A stretch of DNA of 64,000 nucleotides, from positions 1 through 64,000 of the forward strand of contig NZ_SDZL01000006.1 of the NCBI RefSeq assembly GCF_004210735.1, read 5' to 3'. This document shows positions 1 through 7,822 of the stretch, piece after piece; positions within the stretch are counted from its first letter, which is position 1, and every line of letters begins with the position of its first letter. Below the pieces are notes generated by a model, which had not been told where the DNA came from, ran no database searches, and saw only the letters and a program-made list of their open reading frames with translations. Position numbers and translations under genes: made by a program. The stretch comes from Brevundimonas sp. Lineage in GTDB: Bacteria; Pseudomonadota; Alphaproteobacteria; Caulobacterales; Caulobacteraceae.

Positions 1-32
1 GGTTTGGGGCGGGTTCTGACATGGCGCCGCGC

Positions 33-187
33 CTCTCTCTCCCCGTCCCGGGGAGGGTGGTCGGAGCGAAGCGGAGACCGGGTGGGGAGGGCCAGGCGAT
101 GCTGGGCGCGGCGGATGTTCAGCCTTGCCGCCCCCACCCGGCGTCGCCCTGCGGGCTCAGCCACCCTCCCCGGGACGGGGAGGGAGA
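33..187. repeat. Long intergenic palindromic element, family A, copy 1
   Basis: A roughly 155-bp element whose ends are inverted copies of a CT-rich arm (CTCTCCCCGTCCCGGGGAGG on the left, CCTCCCCGGGACGGGGAGGG on the right). The second copy, at 7520-7675, matches along its whole length in the opposite orientation, including the central part. It lies directly upstream of recQ and is open in the recQ frame, so an upstream ATG-less extension of recQ would read through it; this is taken as chance. It resembles the long intergenic palindromes described in Caulobacter genomes, but no GANTC site is visible inside it. Confidence 0.85.
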
Positions 188-240
188 GGTTGCGCCTTCT
201 GCTTATCGACACCCCGGAACGAATACGGCACAAGCCGCGC

Positions 241-2112
241 ATGCCCTCCGACTCAAGCCCTGCCGCCCTGCCCGCTTCCGCGCGCATGGACGAGGCGCGT
301 GCGCTGCTGGAGCGGGTGTGGGGCCATGCGGATTTCCGGGGCCTGCAGGCGGCGGTGATCGACGAGGTTCTGGCCGGGCGGGACGTCATGGCCGTGCTGC
401 CGACCGGCGGGGGCAAGAGCGTCTGTTATCAGGCGCCCGCCATCCTGCGGCCCGGTGTCGGGCTGGTGGTGTCGCCGCTGATCGCGCTGATGACCGATCA
501 GGTCGAGGCGCTGAAACAGCAGGGCGTGGCGGCCGCACGGCTGGATTCCGGGGTGTCGATGGACGACCGCTCGGCCATCTGGCGTCAGGCGCGGGCGGGC
601 GAGCTGGACCTGTTATATGTCTCGCCCGAGGGGCTGGCGTCCGGCGCCATGCTGGACCGGCTGGGCGAGTTGCAGCTCAGCCTGATCGCCATCGACGAGG
701 CGCACTGCGTCAGCCAATGGGGCCATGACTTCCGGCCGGACTATCGCACCTTGGGCCGACTGGCCGAACTGTTCCCCGGCGTGCCCCGGATCGCGGTGAC
801 GGCGACGGCCGACGCCCGGACGCGCGACGACATCGTCGCCTCGCTGCGGCTGGGCGAGGCGCGGGTGTTCGTCGACAGTTTCGCGCGCCCGAACCTGCAG
901 CTGTCGGCCGAGCGCAAGATCAACGGTTCGCGCGCCCGCACCGACGCCGCCGTGATCGAACTGGTGCGCGAGCGGCGGGGCAAGTCGGGCGTCGTCTATT
1001 GCGGCAGCCGCGACGGCTGCGAGCGCGTGGCCCAGGCCCTGCGCGACGCCGGGACCAACGCCATCGCCTATCACGCGGGCATGGACGCGCGGGACCGCGA
1101 CAAGCGGCTGGAACGGTTCCTGGCCGAGGACGGGGCGGTGATGGTGGCGACCATCGCCTTTGGCATGGGGGTGGACAAGCCGGACGTGCGCTTCGTCATC
1201 CACGCCGATCCGCCGGGGTCGCTGGAAGCCTATTGGCAGGAGATCGGCCGCGCCGGGCGCGACGGCGAACCGGCCGAGGGCATCACCCTGTACGGCCCGT
1301 CCGACATCGCCTGGAGCCTGCGCCGTCTGGAAGGGCGGCCGATGGCCGAAGAGGTCAAGGCGGTCCAGACGCGCAAGGTGCGCCAGCTGTTCGCCATGCT
1401 GGACGGCGCCGTGTGCCGCCCGCGGGCGGTGCGCCGCTATTTCGGCGAGACCGACGCCGGCCCGTGCGGCGTCTGCGACATCTGCGGCGATCCGCCCGTC
1501 ACCTATGACGCCACCGTCCCGGCCCAGAAGGCGCTGGCGGCGGTGCAGCGGCTGGGCGAGCGGTTCGGACGTGGGCGGGTGATCGACCACCTGACCGGGC
1601 GGACCAAGGATGTGCAGCACTGGGAGACGGCGCTGTCGACCTGGGGCGTCGGGGCGGACCTGTCGCTGACCGGATGGCGCGACGTGATCGACCATCTGCT
1701 GTTCGAGGGGCTGCTGGTCGAGGACCCGAACGAGGGCAAGCCGATCATCCGCCTGGGCGATCCCGAGCCGGTGCGATCCGTCTATCGCCGCGAGCGGGTG
1801 GTCGAGGTGCGGCAGGCGCCGGTGCGCGTCGAGCTGGACAAGCCGCGCCGCAACGCCGGTCGCAACCTGGCGGCCGAGGCGCTGGATACCGATGTGCGCG
1901 CCCGGTTCGAGGTGCTGCGCGCCTGGCGCCGCGACCGCGCGGCCGAACAGCATGTGCCGCCCTATGTCATCTTCCAGGACAAGACGCTGGTCGAGATCGC
2001 CATGCGCGAGCCGCGCGATCTGGACACCCTGTCCCACGTCTCGGGCGTCGGGGCGGGCAAGCTGGACCGCTATGGCAAGAGCGTGCTGGAGGCGCTGGCG
2101 TCGGCGGGCTGA
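241..2112 (+). CDS. recQ: ATP-dependent DNA helicase RecQ
   Basis: A 3'-5' superfamily 2 helicase that unwinds DNA in recombination and replication-fork repair. Residues 1-20 are variable; the ATPase core follows, with Walker A PTGGGKS (Lys near residue 59) and the DEAH box near residues 152-155. Then come the RecQ arginine-rich motif QEIGRAGRDG, the zinc-binding cysteines (CGVCDIC near residue 410) and a C-terminal HRDC domain ending in GVGAGKLDRYG. At about 623 residues it has the usual family length. The ATG at 241 was chosen because the frame upstream reads through a dispersed palindrome and has no family similarity. mutM follows after 19 bp, so the two repair genes are probably cotranscribed. 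Confidence 0.93.
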   Translation: MPSDSSPAALPASARMDEARALLERVWGHADFRGLQAAVIDEVLAGRDVMAVLPTGGGKSVCYQAPAILRPGVGLVVSPLIALMTDQVEALKQQGVAAARLDSGVSMDDRSAIWRQARAGELDLLYVSPEGLASGAMLDRLGELQLSLIAIDEAHCVSQWGHDFRPDYRTLGRLAELFPGVPRIAVTATADARTRDDIVASLRLGEARVFVDSFARPNLQLSAERKINGSRARTDAAVIELVRERRGKSGVVYCGSRDGCERVAQALRDAGTNAIAYHAGMDARDRDKRLERFLAEDGAVMVATIAFGMGVDKPDVRFVIHADPPGSLEAYWQEIGRAGRDGEPAEGITLYGPSDIAWSLRRLEGRPMAEEVKAVQTRKVRQLFAMLDGAVCRPRAVRRYFGETDAGPCGVCDICGDPPVTYDATVPAQKALAAVQRLGERFGRGRVIDHLTGRTKDVQHWETALSTWGVGADLSLTGWRDVIDHLLFEGLLVEDPNEGKPIIRLGDPEPVRSVYRRERVVEVRQAPVRVELDKPRRNAGRNLAAEALDTDVRARFEVLRAWRRDRAAEQHVPPYVIFQDKTLVEIAMREPRDLDTLSHVSGVGAGKLDRYGKSVLEALASAG

Positions 2113-2131
2113 GGCCGCTATCGCTTGACCT

Positions 2132-2995
2132 ATGCCTGAGCTTCCCGAGGTCGAGACGGTCCGGCGCGGCCTTGAACCCGTGCTGCAGGGGGCGCGGCTG
2201 ACGCGGGTGCGCCAGAACCGGCCGGACCTGCGCTTTCCTTTCCCCGAGCGGTTCGTGGAGCGGCTGGAAGGCGCGACGGTGCTGCGGCTGGACCGGCGGG
2301 CCAAATATCTGCTGTTCCCCCTGTCGACCGGCGAGACCTGGGTCAGCCATCTGGGCATGACCGGGCGCTTCACCCTGGACGGCGCGCAGCTGGGCGAGTT
2401 CGAAGAGCCGGCGCCGATCGCGGGCAAGCACGAGCATATGAGCCTGTGCGCGGTGAAGGACGGCGCGGCCACGCGGGTGGGGTTCGCCGATGCGCGGCGC
2501 TTCGGCTTCATGGGCTTGATCCCCACCGAGGCGGTGGACGATCATCCGTGGTTCGCGGGACTGGGGCCCGAGCCGCTGGGTAACGGTTTTTCCGGCGCGC
2601 ATCTGGGTGAGGCGCTGGCCGGGCGGAAGCAGAACATCAAGGTGTCCTTGCTCGATCAGCGGATCGTGGCGGGGCTGGGCAACATCTATGTGTGCGAGGC
2701 GCTGTATCGGGCGCGCATCTCGCCGCTGGTCGCCGCCGGAAAGGTGTCGCGGCCCCGGCTGGAGCGGCTGGCGACCGAGGTGGTGGCGGTGCTGCGCGAC
2801 GCCATACAGGCGGGCGGCTCGACCCTGAAGGATTTCGCCAACGCCGAGGGCGGTCAGGGCTATTTCCAGCACCGCTTCGACGTCTATGGCCGCGAGGGCC
2901 AGCCGTGCCGGGGCGACGACTGCTCCGGCGTGGTCAAGCGGATCGTCCAGGGCGGACGGTCGACGTTTTACTGCCCCAGTTGCCAGAAGCGATGA
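2132..2995 (+). CDS. mutM: Formamidopyrimidine-DNA glycosylase (Fpg/MutM)
   Basis: Bifunctional glycosylase and AP lyase that removes 8-oxoguanine and ring-opened purines. The mature N-terminus PELPEVETVRRGL carries the catalytic proline and glutamate. The central helix-two-turn-helix region holds LLDQRIVAGLGNIY, and the C-terminus has the Cys4 zinc finger (CRGDDC, then CPSC eight residues before the end group). Its 287 residues are typical; C-terminal QGGRSTFYCPSCQ is diagnostic. It lies 19 bp after recQ in the same orientation, so a small repair operon is likely. Nothing unusual is seen. Confidence 0.96.
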   Translation: MPELPEVETVRRGLEPVLQGARLTRVRQNRPDLRFPFPERFVERLEGATVLRLDRRAKYLLFPLSTGETWVSHLGMTGRFTLDGAQLGEFEEPAPIAGKHEHMSLCAVKDGAATRVGFADARRFGFMGLIPTEAVDDHPWFAGLGPEPLGNGFSGAHLGEALAGRKQNIKVSLLDQRIVAGLGNIYVCEALYRARISPLVAAGKVSRPRLERLATEVVAVLRDAIQAGGSTLKDFANAEGGQGYFQHRFDVYGREGQPCRGDDCSGVVKRIVQGGRSTFYCPSCQKR

Positions 2996-3000
2996 GATTC

Positions 3001-3113
3001 AGTGGCGAGAGACGAGTGGCGAGTGGCGAGAAGCGGCCCGCGATCCGCGTCGCACTTGACCTGAAGCCACGACGCCCGCCTCCTGACCTCCTCGCCACTC
3101 ATCACTCGCCACT
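3001..3113. repeat. Inverted repeat with AGTGGCGAG units (mutM/DUF1697 gap)
   Basis: Two 23-bp arms, at 3001-3023 and 3091-3113, are inverted copies with 21 of 23 positions matching. Each arm contains two copies of the nonamer AGTGGCGAG, and a further GAGTGGCGAG overlaps the left arm end. It fills nearly all of the gap between mutM and the next gene. It could fold into a long hairpin or be a mobile palindrome; no terminal T-tract follows. Confidence 0.7.
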
Positions 3114-3118
3114 TAGCC

Positions 3119-3658
3119 ATGACCCAGCGCATCATCCTGTTTCGCGGCATGAACACCGGCGGGGTGCGGGCGCCGGTTGGCGAGCAACGGGCCATGGCCG
3201 AGGCGATGGGGTTGAAGAACCCGCGCACCCTGCTGGCCAGCGGCAATATGGTGGTCGAGAGCGACGCCGATCCGGCGATGCTGGAGGCGGACATCGAGGC
3301 GGCGATGGACAAGACCTTTGGCCTGAAGATCGCCGCCATGGTGCGGACGCCCCGGCAATGGGCGGCGCTGATCGCGAGCAATCCTTTCCGGGCGGAAGCC
3401 GAGGCGCACCCGGCCAGGGCGCTGGCCATGGTCATGAAAGACGGGATCAAACCCGGCGCGCTGGAGGCCTGTCGCGCGCTGGCCGAGGGCGGCGAGGCGG
3501 TCGAGGCGGGGGACGGGGTATTGTATTTCTGGTTCCCGAACGGACAGGGCCAGTCGGGCATCTTCAAGAAGGCGACGCCGCGGATGCTGGGCATGGGCAC
3601 GGGCCGCAACTGGAATACGGTGCTGAAGCTGGCCGAAATGGCCGGTGCGGAGGTCTGA
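3119..3658 (+). CDS. DUF1697 domain-containing protein
   Basis: A 179-residue soluble protein of the DUF1697 family (function unknown). The N-terminal IILFRGMNTGG, the LLASGNMVVES motif near residue 42 and the C-terminal MGTGRNWNTVLKL are the family hallmarks; the last resembles the 'RNW.T..KL' end shared across the family. No signal peptide or membrane segment is present. It follows the 3001-3113 inverted repeat by only 5 bp and is followed by a membrane protein gene after 5 bp. No biochemical role can be assigned from sequence. Confidence 0.85.
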   Translation: MTQRIILFRGMNTGGVRAPVGEQRAMAEAMGLKNPRTLLASGNMVVESDADPAMLEADIEAAMDKTFGLKIAAMVRTPRQWAALIASNPFRAEAEAHPARALAMVMKDGIKPGALEACRALAEGGEAVEAGDGVLYFWFPNGQGQSGIFKKATPRMLGMGTGRNWNTVLKLAEMAGAEV

Positions 3659-3663
3659 CTCGC

Positions 3664-4107
3664 ATGCGCAAGGTTCATCTGTGGATCAGCCTGATCGTCG
3701 GGATCGCCGTCTGGGGCGCCTATTTCGCGCACTTCGTTCAGGGCTTGCGAGCGGGCGAGACCGGCGGGCTGCTGTGGTGGTTTCTGGGGGCGCTGGTGGT
3801 GACGGTCGTGGCCGAGACGCTGGCCACCGGGGCGGTCGCCTGGCTGTTCCGGCGCCGGTCGCGGACGCTGGACGACGGGCCGACGTTGCAGGCGGCGCTG
3901 AAGGCCAGCCATGTGGCGCTGATGCTGCTGGTGGCGCTGGTGCTGGCGGCGGCGGGCGCCCTGGCGCTGGCGGCCGCCCTTGGCTGGAGCCTGGACCTGG
4001 GCGGCGCGCGGGGTCAGGTGATCGCGGCCAACGCCCTGCTGGCCATGGTGGTGATCGCGGAACTGACGCGCGCGGGGCTGACGCTGGCGCTACTGCCGCG
4101 GCGATAG
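3664..4107 (+). CDS. Small four-helix membrane protein, unknown
   Basis: A 147-residue protein not recognised as a named family. Four hydrophobic segments are visible, near residues 4-26, 37-60, 79-105 and 117-143, joined by short arginine-rich loops (for example RRRSRTLDDG), so it is probably an inner-membrane protein. The ATG at 3664 follows the stop of the DUF1697 gene by 5 bp, which suggests translational coupling; it was chosen because the longer frame upstream runs antisense-like through mutM without coding character. No catalytic motif is seen. Confidence 0.75.
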   Translation: MRKVHLWISLIVGIAVWGAYFAHFVQGLRAGETGGLLWWFLGALVVTVVAETLATGAVAWLFRRRSRTLDDGPTLQAALKASHVALMLLVALVLAAAGALALAAALGWSLDLGGARGQVIAANALLAMVVIAELTRAGLTLALLPRR

Positions 4108-4167
4108 CCACCTTTCGCGGGGATGCGCGGGTGGGTATGCAGATCGCATACGTAAGGAGCGCTCCCC

Positions 4168-4956
4168 ATGGCCGACGCCTATGACACCCTGCTGATCGAA
4201 CGCCACGCCGACTGCTATGCGGTGGTGACGCTGAACCGGCCGGAGGCCCTGAATGCGCTGAATTCGGCGCTGTTCGCGGATCTGGCGGCGTTTCTGGATG
4301 CGGTCGAGCATGACGACAACGTGCGCTGCCTGATCCTGACCGGGTCGGGGGACAAGGCGTTCGCGGCCGGCGCCGACATCAAGGAGATGGCGGACCAGAC
4401 ATACGCCCAGATGTATGCCGGCAATTTCTTCGCCCTGGGCCATGACCGGATCACGCGCTTCAGGAAGCCGATCATCGCGGCGGTCAACGGCTTTGCGCTG
4501 GGCGGCGGGTGCGAACTGGCCATGCTGTGCGACTTCATCGTCGCCTCGGACAAGGCCAAGTTCGGCCAGCCCGAGATCAATCTGGGCGTGGCGCCCGGCA
4601 TCGGCGGCTCGCAGCGGCTGACGCGGCTGGTGGGCAAGGCCAAGGCCATGGACATGGTGCTGACTGCGCGGATGATGGACGCGGCGGAGGCTGAGCGCGC
4701 CGGTCTGGCGTCGCGCGTCGTGCCGCACGAGACCCTGCTGGACGAGGTCCGCAAGATCGCCGCGAAGATCGCTGCGCAAAGCCCGCTGGCCGTCATGGCC
4801 AACAAGGAGATGGTCAACGCCGCCCTGGAGACGACCCTGACCCAGGGCGTCCAGTTCGAACGCCGCCTGTTCCACAGCCTGTTCGCTTTCGAGGACCAGA
4901 AGGAAGGGATGGCGGCCTTCGTCGAAAAGCGGAAGCCGAACTTCACGGGCAAATGA
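4168..4956 (+). CDS. Enoyl-CoA hydratase
   Basis: Crotonase-fold enzyme that hydrates trans-2-enoyl-CoA to 3-hydroxyacyl-CoA in fatty acid or amino acid degradation. The signature includes AAGADIKEM (oxyanion hole, near residue 68) with NGFALGGGCELAM, which carries one catalytic glutamate, and GQPEINLGVAPGIGG, which carries the second. Both glutamates of true hydratases are present, favouring hydratase over isomerase. The 262-residue length is standard. A good ribosome-binding site (AAGGAGCG) precedes the ATG. Its stop overlaps the start of the next gene by 4 bp (ATGA). Substrate range cannot be told from sequence. Confidence 0.92.
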   Translation: MADAYDTLLIERHADCYAVVTLNRPEALNALNSALFADLAAFLDAVEHDDNVRCLILTGSGDKAFAAGADIKEMADQTYAQMYAGNFFALGHDRITRFRKPIIAAVNGFALGGGCELAMLCDFIVASDKAKFGQPEINLGVAPGIGGSQRLTRLVGKAKAMDMVLTARMMDAAEAERAGLASRVVPHETLLDEVRKIAAKIAAQSPLAVMANKEMVNAALETTLTQGVQFERRLFHSLFAFEDQKEGMAAFVEKRKPNFTGK

Positions 4957-5237
4957 GCGGGATCGAGGACGATTGGCGCTATCAGAACGCGAAGGATCTG
5001 CGTGGGCAGGCCTTCGCGTTCAAGGCCTATCGCGCCTATAGCCCGGAGTGGACCCACGATCACTGCGCGGCCTGCATGATCGAGTTGGCTGAGGTGGAAA
5101 CCGTGCCCGACGCCTTGCATGAAGGTTGGGCGATTTCCGCCGCCTATGAGCATGGCGAAGCGTATGAGTGGGTGTGCGCCGAGTGCTTCGAGCGTTTGGA
5201 GACGACTCTGACGTGGACTCGCGTTGACCCCTCCTGA
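4953..5237 (+). CDS. Small CxxC-containing protein, unknown
   Basis: A 94-residue acidic protein with no recognised name. It has two cysteine pairs, CAAC near residue 39 and CAEC near residue 77, spaced like a zinc-ribbon or thioredoxin-like metal site, and many aromatic residues. No signal peptide or membrane helix. The start overlaps the enoyl-CoA hydratase stop by 4 bp (ATGA), so it is probably translated from the same mRNA. The zinc-binding idea is inference from cysteine spacing only. Confidence 0.7.
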   Translation: MSGIEDDWRYQNAKDLRGQAFAFKAYRAYSPEWTHDHCAACMIELAEVETVPDALHEGWAISAAYEHGEAYEWVCAECFERLETTLTWTRVDPS

Positions 5238-5320
5238 GCTTTCGGCTATAGCCGCGCGCTCTTGAGATTTCCGCGCCGTGGACGTGTGGTCTGCGGCGTT
5301 TTCGTTCGAAGGTTTGACTG

Positions 5321-5590
5321 ATGGCTAACAATGCCGGCGCCCGCAAGGCGATCCGCAAGATCGAAGCGCGGACCGAAGTGAACAAGGCCCGTCGCACCCG
5401 CGTGCGCACCTATCTGCGCAAGTTCCAGGAAGCGATCACCGGCGGCGACGCCGAGACCGCCAAGGCCGCCTTCGTGACGGCCCAGTCGGAACTGATGCGC
5501 GCCGTGTCCAAGGGCGTGGTTCACAAGAACACCGGCTCGCGCAAGGTGAGCCGTCTGGCCGCCCAGCTGAAGAAGCTGTCGGCCGCGTAA
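5321..5590 (+). CDS. rpsT: 30S ribosomal protein S20
   Basis: Small basic helical protein that binds 16S rRNA in the body of the 30S subunit. The N-terminus [17 protein letters not shown] and the repeated lysine/arginine-rich helices are typical, as is the 89-residue length and the C-terminal [17 protein letters not shown]. In Caulobacter the rpsT gene also lies immediately before dnaA, so this neighbourhood is conserved. Two hairpins follow the stop codon (5608-5679), likely ending the rpsT transcript before the dnaA control region. Confidence 0.97.
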   Translation: MANNAGARKAIRKIEARTEVNKARRTRVRTYLRKFQEAITGGDAETAKAAFVTAQSELMRAVSKGVVHKNTGSRKVSRLAAQLKKLSAA

Positions 5591-5607
5591 TCGCGACGGT
5601 TACGGAT

Positions 5608-5679
5608 GGCCCGTTACCGGGCCGTCACGCGAAATACGAGTGATTTCAACGGCGAGGGCGCGCAAGCTCCCTCGCCGTT
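5608..5679 (+). terminator. Two hairpins downstream of rpsT
   Basis: The first hairpin has a 6-bp stem GGCCCG/CGGGCC (5608-5613 with 5618-5623) and loop TTAC. The second has a perfect 11-bp stem AACGGCGAGGG/CCCTCGCCGTT (5648-5658 with 5669-5679). Neither is followed by a T-tract, so they may protect the mRNA 3' end or need Rho rather than act as classic intrinsic terminators. Confidence 0.55.
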
Positions 5680-6011
5680 CGCACGTCCGCTTGCAAGTCC
5701 CCAAGCGGGATTCCGGGCTCTCCCGAACGGCGAATTTCACATTTTCCCAAGCCGGGTTGAGCTTTAGCGGAGTCAACAAATTTAACTGCCGAATCGTCAA
5801 CGAATCAGCGTTGACCCGGCCCGTCCCAAGCGTAAGTTTCGGGCTCTAACGCACTTCCATCCCCACACGGATGAAGACGGCGCGAAGGCTGTTTCGCGTC
5901 GGCGGGAGACGTCTGATCTCGAGGTCGACCCCACCTGGAAAGCACCGCTTTTCGGGGCAGGAGAAGTCGTCCCAACGGTCCGGCGGCTTTGAAGGGCGTC
6001 AGGTTCGGTGG
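5680..6011 (+). promoter_or_regulatory. dnaA upstream control region with four GANTC sites
   Basis: This gene-free stretch before dnaA is noticeably more AT-rich than its surroundings around 5740-5810. It has four GANTC sites, the recognition sequence of the cell-cycle methylase CcrM: GATTC 5709-5713, GAGTC 5770-5774, GAATC 5791-5795 and GAATC 5802-5806. A TTGACC hexamer at 5811-5816 could be a -35 element. In Caulobacter, dnaA transcription depends on the methylation state of GANTC sites in its promoter and the mRNA has a long leader; a long leader here would fit, as the chosen start is at 6012. The promoter position itself is not proven. No perfect DnaA box was found in this region. Confidence 0.6.
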
Positions 6012-7499
6012 ATGACAAAAGCGGGTGGCTTAACGATGGCTGGGGGCTTGGCGATGGCGGGTATGACGGATCCTGATCACATCTGGAGCGAGGCGGCCGG
6101 TCGGCTGCGCGCAGAGATCGGGGAAGGTCCGTTCAGCAGCTATATCGCCCCCTCGGCGGTGCGGATCGACAGCGCCGGCAACCTGATCCTGGTGACGCCG
6201 ACCGCCTATGCCCGCGACTGGGTGCGCAAGAACGCCCTGCGCCGCATGAACGAGCTGTGGCTGGGCCTGGACGGCCTGTCGCGCCGTCTGGACGTGCGCT
6301 GCCGCGCCGAGGTGGGATCGATCCCGCCGGCCTCGGCCATGGCCGCCAATCCCGGCCTGCAATCCGCGCCCCGTTTCAACGCCCCGTCGATGGCCAGTCC
6401 GTCCGCAGCCGCTACGCCGACCTTCGCCCCGGTGACCGACGGCGACCGCGCCGTGCGCGCCGCCGGCCTGCAGGACCGGCTGACGTTCGACACCTTCGTC
6501 GAGGGCCAGGGCAACGCCTTTGCGCTGGCCATCGCCAGACAGGTCGCGACCTGGGCCGACGGCCATTTCAACCCGGTCTTCTTCTGCGGCCCCTATGGCT
6601 ATGGAAAGACGCACCTGCTGAACGCCATCGCCTGGGAGGCGCAGCGCCTGCGCCCCGACGCCAAGGTGATCTACCTGACCGCCGAACGTTTCCTGTCGAC
6701 CTTCGTCAAGGCGATGCAGGACCGCCAGACCGCCGCCTTCAAGGAAAGCCTGCGCTCGGCCGACATGCTGCTGCTGGACGACGTCCAGTTCGTGGGCGGC
6801 AAGGCCAGCACGCAGGAAGAACTGCTGTCGACGCTGACCGCCCTGATGGGCGAGGGCAAGCGCATCATCCTGTCGGCCGACCGCGCGCCGATGGCCCTGA
6901 CCGAGGTCGAGCCGCGCCTGCGCAGCCACCTGGCCGCCGGCCTGACCTGCCCGGTCGAGCCCGCCGACCGCGCGCTGAAGACCGCCGTGGCCCGCAACCG
7001 GCTTGAGACCCTGGCCGGCCTGGGCGTCGTCACCGGCGAGGCGCGGACCGAGGTGATCGAGCATCTGGTGGACCGCACCCCCGGTTCGGTGCGCGAATTG
7101 GAAGGCGCCGTGAACACCCTGGCCGCCGTGGCCGGGCCGCGCCTGGCCTCGATTTCGGTCGAGGAGATCCAGACCCTGCTGGGCGCCGCCCTGCGCTCGG
7201 GCCCCGAACGCCGCATCACCGTGGACGAGATCCAGAAGACGGTGGCCGACCACTTCAGCCTGAAACAGGCCGACCTGCTGAGCGAGCGCCGCACCCGGTC
7301 GGTCGCCCGCCCGCGCCAGATCGCCATGTATCTGTGCAAGCAGCACACGACCCGCTCCTATCCCGACATCGGCCGTCGCTTCGGCGGCCGCGACCACACC
7401 ACCGTCCTGCACGGCGTCCGCAAGATCGAGGAGCTGATGCCCAAGGAAGAACAGATCGCCCGCGACGTGGAGGCCCTGACGCGCAAACTGCGCGGCTAG
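6012..7499 (+). CDS. dnaA: Chromosomal replication initiator protein DnaA
   Basis: AAA+ ATPase that binds DnaA boxes and opens the replication origin. Domain I covers about residues 18-90 and is followed by an Ala/Pro-rich linker. The AAA+ domain has Walker A GPYGYGKT (residues 193-200) and Walker B LLLDDVQF (Asp pair near 256). The C-terminal DNA-binding domain carries the signature SYPDIGRRFGGRDHTTV. At 495 residues it is normal in length. The ATG at 6012 was chosen over one at 5871 because it gives an N-terminus (MTKAGG) similar to Caulobacter DnaA. Three further in-frame ATGs follow within 18 codons, so the exact start is uncertain. Confidence 0.95.
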   Translation: MTKAGGLTMAGGLAMAGMTDPDHIWSEAAGRLRAEIGEGPFSSYIAPSAVRIDSAGNLILVTPTAYARDWVRKNALRRMNELWLGLDGLSRRLDVRCRAEVGSIPPASAMAANPGLQSAPRFNAPSMASPSAAATPTFAPVTDGDRAVRAAGLQDRLTFDTFVEGQGNAFALAIARQVATWADGHFNPVFFCGPYGYGKTHLLNAIAWEAQRLRPDAKVIYLTAERFLSTFVKAMQDRQTAAFKESLRSADMLLLDDVQFVGGKASTQEELLSTLTALMGEGKRIILSADRAPMALTEVEPRLRSHLAAGLTCPVEPADRALKTAVARNRLETLAGLGVVTGEARTEVIEHLVDRTPGSVRELEGAVNTLAAVAGPRLASISVEEIQTLLGAALRSGPERRITVDEIQKTVADHFSLKQADLLSERRTRSVARPRQIAMYLCKQHTTRSYPDIGRRFGGRDHTTVLHGVRKIEELMPKEEQIARDVEALTRKLRG

Positions 7500-7519
7500 G
7501 GTCGGACCGAGGCGCAGCG

Positions 7520-7675
7520 TCTCTCCCTCCCCGCCCCGGGGAGGGTGGCTGAGCCCGCAGGGCGAAGCCGGGTGGGGGCGGCAAGGCTGAGCATCAGCCG
7601 CGCCCGGCATCGCCTGGCCCGCCCCACCCGGTCTTCGCTTCGCTGCGACCACCCTCCCCGGGACGGGGAGGGAGA
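7520..7675. repeat. Long intergenic palindromic element, family A, copy 2
   Basis: Second copy of the element at 33-187, in the opposite orientation, lying between the dnaA stop and the dnaN leader. The outer arms (CTCTCCCTCCCCGCCCCGGG and CCTCCCCGGGACGGGGAGGG) are inverted copies, with inner arms GAGCCCGCAGGGCGAAGCC and GGTCTTCGCTTCGCTGCGACC. The whole transcript could fold into a very stable cruciform or hairpin, which may separate dnaA from dnaN transcription. Confidence 0.85.
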
Positions 7676-7822
7676 AATTTGTGCTCAGGTTGGCCCGACT
7701 TATCCCCGCGCCACTGGCGACTATCCCCCTGCCCCTTCCTTGCTCCCGGCGCGCAATCCGCTAGTGTCCAAGGCCCTCTATTCGCGGTGACGCCCTGAGT
7801 CGCCGACGCCCGGGCGAGACAT
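7676..7822 (+). promoter_or_regulatory. dnaN leader region
   Basis: The rest of the 323-bp dnaA-dnaN gap after the palindrome. It holds two related 9-mers, TTATCCCCG (7700-7708) and CTATCCCCC (7721-7729), each two or three changes from the DnaA box TTATCCACA. They could be weak DnaA sites controlling dnaN, but the matches are poor. No clear promoter was identified. Confidence 0.3.

Noticed and set aside
4-240. N-terminal extension of recQ
   Set aside because: It reads through a dispersed palindrome and adds residues with no RecQ similarity.
613-2526. Long open frame on the minus strand through recQ and mutM
   Set aside because: It is antisense to two clear genes and its protein has no family features; long antisense frames are common in this GC-rich DNA. 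The same applies to 16816-19605 and 19760-21823.
5591-6011. Replication origin next to dnaA
   Set aside because: No cluster of DnaA boxes and no hemE gene, which marks the Caulobacter origin; the region is better explained as the dnaA promoter.
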